Part shown: piece by piece, positions 26,001 to 32,806 of the stretch
How positions within the stretch are numbered: the stretch's first letter is position 1
How the letters are laid out: the number at the start of each line of letters is the position of its first letter
DNA from: Kofleriaceae bacterium
Lineage (GTDB): Bacteria > Myxococcota_A > Polyangia > Haliangiales > Haliangiaceae
Assembly: GCA_018057825.1 (NCBI GenBank)
Contig: JAGPCY010000001.1
Span: 1-64,000, forward strand
Direction of reading: 5' to 3'
Length of the DNA: 64,000 nucleotides
Translations under genes and position numbers: made by a program
The notes under the pieces: model-generated
What the model saw: only the letters and a program-made list of their open reading frames with translations
Databases searched by the model: none
Told to the model about the DNA's origin: nothing

Positions 26001-27472
26001 TGATCTCGTTCGCGTTCGTCACCCCGCAGTACCAGGCGCTGCAACATCCCGAGCTGGTGCCGCGGCTGTCGGAGGTCGCCCCCTACCTGGCGCGCGCGGC
26101 CTGGCGCGCGATCGACCTCGGGCAGCCCTTCGTGATCGGGTCGCGCCAGGGCGTGCCACCGTGTCAGCTCGGGCCCTTCGTCGGCTGGTCGGATCTGATC
26201 CATGTCGCCCACGAGGCCCAGGCCGAGGACGCGCCGCAGAAGGTCCACGGGCCGGGCTGCACCGGCTGTCGCTTCGCGCGCTACTGCACCGGGGTGTGGC
26301 GACCCTACGCCGCGCGCTACGGCACCGACGAGCTGGTCGCGCCGCCGGGGCCGCCGCTGGGCGAGCCCGAGCGGGCCGTGCTCCTGGCCCACGCCCGGCG
26401 GCCGCCGTGGGGCCAGCCGATGGCCTTCGCCGACGTCCATCCCTGGTTGCGCGACCGCGCCGCCGAGGAGCGTGGCCCACCGCCGCGCCCCACCGCCGCG
26501 CCGCTGCCGCCGCGCGTGGTCGGTGGCGACCGCCCGCTGCGCGCGCTCATGATCGGCAGCGGGCCGCGCGCCGTCGCGCTGGCCCGGGCCGCGGCGGCGG
26601 CCGGCGGCTGGGCGATCGCCGGCGTCTGTTCGCCTCACGCCGCGGCCCGCGATCGCGCGCCGTTCGCCGGGGCGCCGGCCTTCGCGTCCGTGGCCGAGGC
26701 CATCGAGGCGACCCGGCCCGACGCGGTCATCGTCGCGTCGGCCACCGCCAGCCACGCCGCGGCGGCGACCGCCGCGATCGCCGCCGGCGCGCCGGTCCTG
26801 ATCGAGAAGCCCCTGGCCGGCAGCCTCGACGAGGCCCGCGCGGTGGTCGCGGCCGCGGCCGCCGCCGGCGTGCCGCTCATGGTCGGCCACAACGATCGCT
26901 TCGCCGCCGGGCTCGACCGCGCGCTGGCCGCCGCCGTCGGTCGACCGCTGTCGATCGTCCGCACCAGCGCGCCCCATGCCCTGGCCGCGTGGCAACGCGC
27001 GCCGCTGTTCGAGGCGCTGTACCACCTGATGGTGCTGGCCCACGGTCACGGCGCGACGGCGATCGCGGCGGCGCGCTGGCGCGGCGACGATCGTCCCCGG
27101 TGGTTGCGCCTGGCGCTCGACGGCGCCGCGCCGATCGCGATCACCTGGACCTTGGCCGGCGCCAGCGATGCGCTGGTGGTGGCGGCGCCCGGCGTGCACT
27201 GGCGGCGGGCCGGGCGGACCACGACCGTGACGCTGGCTGGCGCGGTCAGCGCGCCGCGCGATGGCGGCGAGCTCGAGCGGATGTTGCGCGAGTTCCACGC
27301 GGTGGTGCGCGAGCGCCAGCGGCCGCCGCTCGCGACCGGCGAGGATGCGCTGGCGGTCATGACCCTGACCGCGACCGCGATCGAGGCCTTGACCGCGGCC
27401 GGCGCGCCGATCCATCGCGCGACCGCGCCGCGCCACGCCGCGACCCCGGCCCTGGCGCCGCGCTATCGCTGA
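23072..27472 (+). CDS. four-part fusion: three radical SAM-like modules plus Gfo/Idh/MocA oxidoreductase
   Basis: 1466 residues, starting at the ATG in the ATGA overlap. An N-terminal region (1-180) resembles a B12-binding fold. Module 1 has Cys185 in GNPGCPYQADA and Cys210/Cys213 in GCGFC (CX24CX2C), followed by IESFSQDELDRMNKGVTV, parallel to the protein at 16827. Module 2 has CGRACGVC (Cys517, 521, 524) but no GGEP motif, and ends in a SPASM-like CAGCAVAAQCPGLPASY. Module 3 is canonical: CNQDCGFC (Cys816, 820, 823), SGGEPTLARELP and a C-terminal CTGCRFARYCTGVWRPY. Residues about 1155-1466 form a Gfo/Idh/MocA-type NAD(P) domain (MIGSGPRAVALARAA, VLIEKPLAGSLDEA). The fusion suggests radical and redox steps on one substrate. 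Base composition is even across the modules, so no assembly join is evident. Confidence 0.88.
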   Translation: MMRVAFVSLHSHGDRSFLDDNALALASGRARRRGHPGELVVVALDGRAADPTEGPAFAALVAALAGFDVVVYERTWTRRIPEALMAACPTATFVHWRGEHALDDPPGHYQVETRAQDALLDHLAGRRASLPVGAARRTAAGWQPGLGALPVEAPAPFAPNLHPIVVNPDALPAQRVFSIDGNPGCPYQADARANPRYAGVELPDGLGRGCGFCTTGNHHVARPQAEVLEDVFAQLAYVRREAPELTQLVLRDQNPLGYLGALLARCAAEGVGGFTLLLQTRADWLLAGARRFGEILDRAAAARITITPFLVGIESFSQDELDRMNKGVTVADNRALLAALRGWAEHPAFDLSGASFGFILFTPWTTMADLRAAYDGIVATDFDRLRGRLLTARVRLYPDTALYYLAAKDGLLADDGASPQPGRYGYYPDRAWRFADPVVGHFAELAAAVTDATDGRDQRRVFRTLLDAFAAAPEPRAITPARILAALAAPPHGDRARGAVAAGARRRTLELELGGGCGRACGVCPPAGAGAPIASTLAGGGARVVVRGGGGDRARVVAAVAAARAAGVDEIVVAGHVEDLAEPGAAAALAAAGVDAVALVVVSQVAKVHDRAVGRADSLVATLVAARALAAAGVAIELELPIVPARLQDLAAIVVLFARAVPSVRAVRCYLPRHPMPTALAPPPLADLGPRLDAALAAAEACGTRATFDVTAAVPLCALAGWPRLEAAARFDPRRPTRVGGCVKPSACAGCAVAAQCPGLPASYRAAHGARDVRPLATRPPALYAQRTTPPRVWDEPARAAARAAGLLVLRPTVHCNQDCGFCSANESTPNVWAEPRAMMRAIARAAQRGVERVSFSGGEPTLARELPSYVRVARRAGIAKVELVTNGVLLDQPPRVDALVAAGLTHAFVSLHGHDEASASAATRKAGDFARTIAAIGHLVERGVITVVNHVIHAGNAALLERFVDTVWERFGGRVMISFAFVTPQYQALQHPELVPRLSEVAPYLARAAWRAIDLGQPFVIGSRQGVPPCQLGPFVGWSDLIHVAHEAQAEDAPQKVHGPGCTGCRFARYCTGVWRPYAARYGTDELVAPPGPPLGEPERAVLLAHARRPPWGQPMAFADVHPWLRDRAAEERGPPPRPTAAPLPPRVVGGDRPLRALMIGSGPRAVALARAAAAAGGWAIAGVCSPHAAARDRAPFAGAPAFASVAEAIEATRPDAVIVASATASHAAAATAAIAAGAPVLIEKPLAGSLDEARAVVAAAAAAGVPLMVGHNDRFAAGLDRALAAAVGRPLSIVRTSAPHALAAWQRAPLFEALYHLMVLAHGHGATAIAAARWRGDDRPRWLRLALDGAAPIAITWTLAGASDALVVAAPGVHWRRAGRTTTVTLAGAVSAPRDGGELERMLREFHAVVRERQRPPLATGEDALAVMTLTATAIEALTAAGAPIHRATAPRHAATPALAPRYR

Positions 27473-27474
27473 CG

Positions 27475-29262
27475 TCAGGCGTCGCCGAGCGGGGTCATGG
27501 CGGCGAAGCCGTGGGCCCGGATCGCGTTGATGTGCTGGCCCCGACAGCGCGCGTCCTCGCGACAGTCGCGGCAGCGCAGGGCCTTGGCGTAGAAGCCGTC
27601 GGCGATGAACCGGCGGGTGAAGCGGAAGATCTCGAGGCGACCGTCGGGCCGCAGGGTCGCGGCGTCGGCGGTCAACGGCGGCACGCGCGGGGCCCGGCCG
27701 AGGATGCACGCCGGCACGTTCTCGACCGGCACCGGCGCGGTGAAGCGGGCGAAGAACCGCCGCAGCTCGACGTCGTGGCTGCGAGCCTCAGACACCAGCT
27801 CGTAGTTGGGCTGGCGCAGCGCCAGGCGCGGCGGGATCTCCGGGAGCGCGAGCAGCCAGGCCGCGGTCGCCTGGGTCAGGTGGACCACGACCTCGAAGGG
27901 AGCGTCGAGCGCGAGCAACGCCTCCGCGGCGGCGACGTCGCGCGCCACCGCCTGGACCAACGGTCGACCCGCGAACCGGCCGTCGTCGAGGGCGAGGCCG
28001 TCGTAGCTGGCCAGGTCGAGCGCGATCGTCGGCACCGCCGGCATTGGCGCGGCGGCGGCGGCGGCGGCGGCGACGTCGGCGGCCACGATCAACAGCCGGG
28101 TGGCGCCGCCGTGGGCGGCCAGCTCCGCCGGCGGTCGCCGCGGCTCGCGACCGCGACCGAGGATCGGCAGCCGGCGCTTGCCGTCGTCGGCGCGCTCGCC
28201 GTCGGTCGGGTCCGCGCCGTCGAGGAGGGCGGCCAGCGCCGCGGCGCGCTTGGCGCTCGCGGGATCGCCGCCGAACGGCGTCGGCACCGTGGCCTCCCAG
28301 CCGGGGTCGACCCGCAGCACCTCGAACCCGCCGGCGACCGTGGCGCGGGTGGCGTCGAGCTCGTCGCACAGCGGCTGCAGGTAGCAGTGGCGGCACTGGT
28401 CGGGGTTGCGGCAGTGCAGCGGCTGGCCGCGCTCGAGGAGGAGCTCGTACTCCTCCTGTCGGCCGCGGACCTCGTCGGTCAGCTTGTACGGATCCTGGAT
28501 CAGCTCCTCGAAGCCCTCGCAGTGGGCCGGCGGAAAACGGTTGAGCCAGAGGTGCATGTCGGGTCGCCGCGACCACGCGAAGGCCTCTTGCAGATACGGC
28601 ATCATCTCGGCCAGGTCGTAGAACAGCACCTCGCGGCCGTCGGTGTAGGCGCGCCCGAACGGGATGACCTGGAGCAGGTCGTACTCGCGCACGCCCTTGG
28701 CGACGAAGGTCTCGATCAACGCCGGGAGCTGGCGGACGTTGCCGCGGTTGACGCACACGTCGATGTTGACCACCACCCGGCCGTCGGCCAGGGCGTGGTC
28801 GAGGCCGGCGACCTCCTGTTCGAAGGCGCCCGGCACGCCGACCAGGGCGTCGTGGATCTTGGCGTTGGGCCCGTGGATCGAGAACGTGATCTCGGTCAGC
28901 CCGGCGTCGATCGCGCGCGTGAGGAAGTCGCGATACGCGAACAGCCGGCCGTTGGTCACGGTCTGGATCCGCGGGTAGCCGGCGAGCCGGCCCAGGCGCA
29001 CGAAGTCGACGAAGCGCGGATGGATCGTCGGCTCGCCGCCCGACAGGATCAGGCGGGTCGCGCCCTGGCGACGACCGTCGAGGATCTGGCGCTTGACCGC
29101 CTCGGGATCGCGGAGCTCGCCATCGTGGGCGCGGCTGTCGAGGCAGAAGATGCAGCGGTCGTTGCAGTCGTAGGTCAGCCGGACCCAGTTGCGGCGATCG
29201 TGGGCCGCGGCCTCGCGCGCGCGCACCTCGGCGAGGACGTCGGGGGGCGCGGCCTGGCTCAC
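27475..29262 (-). CDS. radical SAM protein with two C-terminal Cys clusters
   Basis: 595 residues from a GTG. Canonical CNDRCIFC (Cys33, 37, 40), SGGEPTIHPRFVDF and TNGRLF give a complete barrel. After a helical region, CRNPDQCRHCYLQPLC (about 290) is an auxiliary-cluster motif. A variable domain of about 200 residues follows, and the chain ends with CRDCREDARCRGQHI (about 575), a second Cys set. The middle domain has no family I know. It converges with the 1466-residue fusion gene, leaving 2 bp between stops. TAGACT at 29269-29274 lies six bases before the GTG, indicating a leaderless mRNA. Substrate unknown. Confidence 0.85.
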   Translation of the reverse strand: MSQAAPPDVLAEVRAREAAAHDRRNWVRLTYDCNDRCIFCLDSRAHDGELRDPEAVKRQILDGRRQGATRLILSGGEPTIHPRFVDFVRLGRLAGYPRIQTVTNGRLFAYRDFLTRAIDAGLTEITFSIHGPNAKIHDALVGVPGAFEQEVAGLDHALADGRVVVNIDVCVNRGNVRQLPALIETFVAKGVREYDLLQVIPFGRAYTDGREVLFYDLAEMMPYLQEAFAWSRRPDMHLWLNRFPPAHCEGFEELIQDPYKLTDEVRGRQEEYELLLERGQPLHCRNPDQCRHCYLQPLCDELDATRATVAGGFEVLRVDPGWEATVPTPFGGDPASAKRAAALAALLDGADPTDGERADDGKRRLPILGRGREPRRPPAELAAHGGATRLLIVAADVAAAAAAAAPMPAVPTIALDLASYDGLALDDGRFAGRPLVQAVARDVAAAEALLALDAPFEVVVHLTQATAAWLLALPEIPPRLALRQPNYELVSEARSHDVELRRFFARFTAPVPVENVPACILGRAPRVPPLTADAATLRPDGRLEIFRFTRRFIADGFYAKALRCRDCREDARCRGQHINAIRAHGFAAMTPLGDA

Positions 29263-29268
29263 CCCGCG

Positions 29269-29274
29269 AGTCTA
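29269..29274 (-). promoter_or_regulatory. -10 box of a leaderless promoter
   Basis: TAGACT on the minus strand, exactly six bases before the GTG start at 29262. Confidence 0.5.
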
Positions 29275-29279
29275 CCTGG

Positions 29280-30005
29280 TCACGGCCGTCGCGGGCGGCG
29301 CGGCGGCGGGCGCACCACCCGCACGCCGAGGCCGTCGAGGCAGGTCGCGGTGACGAGCTGGCGTCTCACCCGGACCGCGCGGACCGCGACCCGGCTACCG
29401 GTGGCCGGCACCGCGATGGGGCAACCGGTCGCGCTGTACACGTCGAGGGTCTCGCGCCGGGTCGCGCCGGTCGTGGCCTTGGTGACCCGCACGCGGAAGC
29501 CGGGCCGGTAGCTCGGCATGGGCTGGGTCACGGTGCCCTCGATGACCACGTCGGCGGTTGGGCCCGGCGAGGTCGCCGGCATCGTCACCTGGCTGGTCGG
29601 CGGGCCCAGGGCGGCGGCATCGACCGCGATCGCGGCCCCGGTCGCGACCCGCGCGGTGCGGTCGCCGGCGCACTGCTCGAGCTCGCCGGTGGCGGGCGCG
29701 AAGATCAGGGCCTCGTCGCCGGGGGCGAAGAAGTAGCCGCACGACGACGCGTCGACCGCGATCGTGACGACCGCGCCGGCGGTCGCCCCGCTCCACGCTC
29801 GCACCACGTACAGATCGATCTCGTGGCCATGGCCGGCCGCGCGATCACGGGCGGCGACCACCCGGCCGTGGACGATCGTGGCGAGCTTGCCGCGGGCGTC
29901 GGCCACGGTCGGTTCGCCGTGGGCGCAGTCGCAGGCCTGGGCGTCGCGCGGGGCGGCAAGCACGATGGCGGCCAGCGCCGCCAGAGACACGAGGAGCGTT
30001 CGCAT
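29280..30005 (-). CDS. secreted TIMP/NTR-like domain protein
   Basis: 241 residues. A signal peptide (about 1-24, ending DAQA) is followed at once by CDCAHGEP. A mature N-terminal Cys-x-Cys and a beta-barrel-like body with spaced Cys (SSCGYFF, LEQCAG, TGCPIAV, TATCLDG) are typical of the netrin/TIMP-like fold. The C-terminus is Arg/Pro-rich. It is probably periplasmic or extracellular; bacterial members have no established role. It ends 17 bp before the start of the rSAM gene at 29262, on the same strand. The link to the rSAM genes is positional only. Confidence 0.7.
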   Translation of the reverse strand: MRTLLVSLAALAAIVLAAPRDAQACDCAHGEPTVADARGKLATIVHGRVVAARDRAAGHGHEIDLYVVRAWSGATAGAVVTIAVDASSCGYFFAPGDEALIFAPATGELEQCAGDRTARVATGAAIAVDAAALGPPTSQVTMPATSPGPTADVVIEGTVTQPMPSYRPGFRVRVTKATTGATRRETLDVYSATGCPIAVPATGSRVAVRAVRVRRQLVTATCLDGLGVRVVRPPPRRPRRP

Positions 30006-30084
30006 GGCGCCTGCCGACGCCTCACCGTCGGCTTCGGTCTGATCGTCGTCCGATCGCGCGACACCTGACCCCGCCAGACCGACA

Positions 30085-30090
30085 TACAAT
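30085..30090 (+). promoter_or_regulatory. -10 box (TACAAT) ahead of leader ORF
   Basis: TACAAT differs from consensus TATAAT at one base. Six bases separate it from the ATG of an 11-codon leader ORF at 30097. No good -35 is seen at 17 bp. Confidence 0.6.
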
Positions 30091-30096
30091 AGGGCG

Positions 30097-30132
30097 ATGG
30101 CCTGCGCGCCCCGCCGGGAGCTGCTCGCGTGA
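30097..30132 (+). CDS. 11-residue leader ORF coupled to the downstream rSAM gene
   Basis: ATG at 30097 encodes MACAPRRELLA. Its TGA (30130-30132) overlaps the GTG start of the next gene (GTGA). The ATG is where transcription should begin, given the TACAAT box at 30085-30090. A leaderless mini-ORF ending on the main start would deliver ribosomes to a weak GTG by translational coupling. Nothing shows that the peptide itself has a function. A similar arrangement occurs before the gene at 46403-48196. Confidence 0.45.
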   Translation: MACAPRRELLA

Positions 30133-32417
30133 CCGCGCTCCGGGTCGCGATCGTGCACCCGCCGGTCACGGTCGCCCGCGACTTCATCGACTACCCGTAC
30201 CACGCGGATCTCGGCGCGGTCGCCGCCGCCGCGGCGGTGCGCGCCGCCGGTCATGAGGTGCACGCGATCGACGCCTACGCCTTGCCCGGCGCCGGCCTGA
30301 CCTGGCGCGCCGACGGTCGGGCGCACCTGGGCGCGTCGGTCGACGACGTGATCGCCGCGGTGGCCGCGGTTGGCCCCCTCGACGCGATCGTCCTCGCGTT
30401 CACGCCGTTTCACCGGCCGCCCCACCGCGATGACGTGCTGGCCGCGGTGCTCGCGGGGCTGGTCGGCGTCGCGCCACTGGTCCTGGCCGACTGCTACCAG
30501 TCGGGGCAGCACTACGTCGCCACCGCCGACGGCGCGATCCTCGCCGCCTATCCCGAGGTCGCGGCCTACCTGCGCTACGAGGCCGAGGCCAGCCTGGGCG
30601 AGGTCCTGGCCGCGGTGGGCAGCGGCGCGCCGCGCCGCACCTGGGACGGCGCGCGCCCCGACCTGGCGACCCTCCCGCCGCCGGCCTGGGACCTGATCGA
30701 CCTGCCGGCCCGCGATCGGTTCTGCGCCGCGGTGGTGGCCGGCCTCGGCCGCGGTCCGTGGACCTTCCCGATCGACGGCCGAACCTTGCCGGTCGTGACC
30801 TCGCGCGGCTGCCCGTTCACCTGCGCGCACTGCAGCTCGAACCCCGAGCGCCAGCCCGGCGAGCCCAAGCTCCAGCGCCGGCTGCCGGCCGCGGCGGTGG
30901 CGGCCCAGCTCGCGGCGCTGGTCGAGGTCCACGGCGCGACCCGCCTGGCCCTCCTCGACGAGCTGGCCAACGTCAACGCCGGCCACTTCGATCACCTCCT
31001 CGAGGTCCTCGATCGCCTCGGCGTCCGCTTCGATCTGCCCAACGGCCTGCGCGCCGACTATCTGGCGCCGCGCCACCTGGCGCGCATGCGCGGCCGGGTC
31101 GGCGCGGTCAGCGTCAGCGCCGAGAGCGGCGCCCAGCGGATCGTCGACCAAGTGGTCGGCAAGCAGCTCGACCTGAGCGCGATCCGCCGGGTCGCCGCCG
31201 ACGCCGCCCGGGCCGCGGTGCCGCTCCTGGTGCACTACATGATCGGTCTGCCCGGCGAGACCGGCGACGACATCAACGCCACCCTGGCCTTCGCCCTCGA
31301 GCTGTTCGACGAGCACGGCGCGTGGCCGGCGGTGCAGTTCGCGACACCCTTGCCGGGAACCCGCCTGGCCGCCGGGCGGACCTTGCCGGTCGTCGACGAC
31401 TGGGGACCGCAGTTCCAGCGCGGCGGCGGCGTCTCCCTGGCGGCGATCGATCGCCCGACCCTCGAGCAGTTCATGCGCACGTTCCAGGCCCGCCTGGCGG
31501 CCTCGACCGGCCCGCACAAGCTGATCATGAACGTGACCTACGCGTGCAACAACCACTGCGCGTGGTGCGCGGTCGGCACCCGGACCCAGCTCGACGGCCA
31601 CCCGACCCGCCAGCGCGAGCATCTGGCGCGCTATCGCCGGGCCGGCGTGCGGATGGTCGACTTCGACGGTGGTGAGCCGACCCTGAATCCGGAGCTCGTC
31701 CCGCTCATCCGGTACGCTCGGGCGCTGGGCTACGAGCGGATCAATGTCACGACCAACGGCCGCCGCTGCGCCTACCCGGAGTTCGCGACGCAGCTCGTGA
31801 CCTCGGGGCTGACGTCGCTCCTGTTCAGCATCCACGGCGCCACCGCGCGCAGCCACGGCCGCGAGGTCGGCGTCGCCGAGGCCTTCGAGCAGACCGTGGC
31901 CGGGATCCGCCACGCGGTGGCGGCGGCGCCGCCCGGCGTCGAGCTGGGCGCCAACATCACGCTGACCAAGCACAACGTCCGCGAGCTGCCCGAGGTGTGC
32001 GAGCTGATCCTCGGCCTGGGCCTACGCTGGCTGAACGTCCAGTTCCTCACGCCGTTCGGGCGCGCCACCGTCCGCCACGCTCCCGACACCGCCGAGGCCG
32101 CCGCGATCGTCTTGCGCACGATCGACGCCTATCGCGACCGCCTGAGGTTCCAGGTCATCAACCTGCCGTTCTGCTTCGCGCCCGGCTACGAGGAGTTCCT
32201 GGCCGGCGATCGCAACAAGCTGCGTCGGCACATGGTGTTCGTGAACAACGAGGCGGTGAACCTGGCCGAGTACCTGGCCGAGCGCCGCGCCCACACCGCC
32301 GCCTGTGGCCCGTGTCCACATCGCGCGTTCTGCGGCGGCTTCTACCAGCTCGACGACGTGCCCGAGCCGCCCTGGCTGATCGCGCCCGAGGATCTGGTCC
32401 GACGCCTCGATCGCTAG
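30129..32417 (+). CDS. B12-binding-type radical SAM fused to SPASM-type radical SAM
   Basis: 762 residues. Residues 1-190 form a B12-binding-like Rossmann domain (TALRVAIVHPPVTVARDF, LGAVAAAAAVRAAGHEV). Module 1 has CPFTCAHC (Cys228, 232, 235) with VSVSAESGAQRIVD and YMIGLPGETGDD, typical of cobalamin-dependent rSAM methyltransferase-class proteins. The cobalamin-ligand DxHxxG is not evident. Module 2 has CNNHCAWC (Cys473, 477, 480), DGGEPTLNPELVP and TNGRRC, ending with CGPCPHRAFCGGFY. The GTG start is inferred from the GTGA overlap with the upstream leader ORF. A hexanucleotide repeat tract begins about 40 bp after the stop. Confidence 0.87.
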   Translation: MTALRVAIVHPPVTVARDFIDYPYHADLGAVAAAAAVRAAGHEVHAIDAYALPGAGLTWRADGRAHLGASVDDVIAAVAAVGPLDAIVLAFTPFHRPPHRDDVLAAVLAGLVGVAPLVLADCYQSGQHYVATADGAILAAYPEVAAYLRYEAEASLGEVLAAVGSGAPRRTWDGARPDLATLPPPAWDLIDLPARDRFCAAVVAGLGRGPWTFPIDGRTLPVVTSRGCPFTCAHCSSNPERQPGEPKLQRRLPAAAVAAQLAALVEVHGATRLALLDELANVNAGHFDHLLEVLDRLGVRFDLPNGLRADYLAPRHLARMRGRVGAVSVSAESGAQRIVDQVVGKQLDLSAIRRVAADAARAAVPLLVHYMIGLPGETGDDINATLAFALELFDEHGAWPAVQFATPLPGTRLAAGRTLPVVDDWGPQFQRGGGVSLAAIDRPTLEQFMRTFQARLAASTGPHKLIMNVTYACNNHCAWCAVGTRTQLDGHPTRQREHLARYRRAGVRMVDFDGGEPTLNPELVPLIRYARALGYERINVTTNGRRCAYPEFATQLVTSGLTSLLFSIHGATARSHGREVGVAEAFEQTVAGIRHAVAAAPPGVELGANITLTKHNVRELPEVCELILGLGLRWLNVQFLTPFGRATVRHAPDTAEAAAIVLRTIDAYRDRLRFQVINLPFCFAPGYEEFLAGDRNKLRRHMVFVNNEAVNLAEYLAERRAHTAACGPCPHRAFCGGFYQLDDVPEPPWLIAPEDLVRRLDR

Positions 32418-32806
32418 CGCACTGAACGGCTTGAAGGCACGCCGCGAGCTATCAGGGCGGTCTCGGTCTCGGCCTCGGTCTCGGCCTCGGTCTCGGCCTC
32501 GGTCTCGGCCTCGGTCTCGGTCTCGGCCTCGGTCTCGGTCTCGGCCTCGGTCTCGGCCTCGGTCTCGGTCTCGGTCTCGGCCTCGGCCTCGGTCTCGGCC
32601 GGCGATCCATCCCCAAGGCTGCGTCGTACCTCCTCGGACTTCATCGACGAGCCCGGGCCGAGTGTTGCGCTGCGCGCGACACCCGTCGCCTGTCGCTCAA
32701 CAGCGTCCGCTCGAGGCGCTCGGATCGCCGCGGTCGTGCGCCGGCACCGGGCTTGCTGAAGCGCTCAGGGTCCGCGCCGCTTCGGCGCACTCCCAAGGAG
32801 CCTTCG
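32418..32806. other. intergenic region with repeat tract
   Basis: This 389-bp stretch holds the hexamer tract at 32459-32599. The remaining 200 bp before the next gene has a short hairpin (GCGCC/GGCGC, about 32774-32788) and a strong ribosome site AAGGAG at 32795-32800. I see no gene. The minus-strand Thr/Glu-Ala open frame across the repeat is judged an artefact. Confidence 0.6.
32459..32599. repeat. degenerate hexanucleotide repeat tract (CTCGGY)
   Basis: About 23 consecutive units of CTCGGT or CTCGGC, the same family and orientation as the tract at 1-296. It starts about 40 bp after the stop of the rSAM gene at 30129. Confidence 0.9.

Noticed and set aside
30129-32417. Assigning cobalamin-dependent methyltransferase activity
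   Set aside because: The N-terminal fold and module 1 resemble B12-rSAM proteins, but I could not find the DxHxxG ligand motif, and many relatives lack methyltransferase function.
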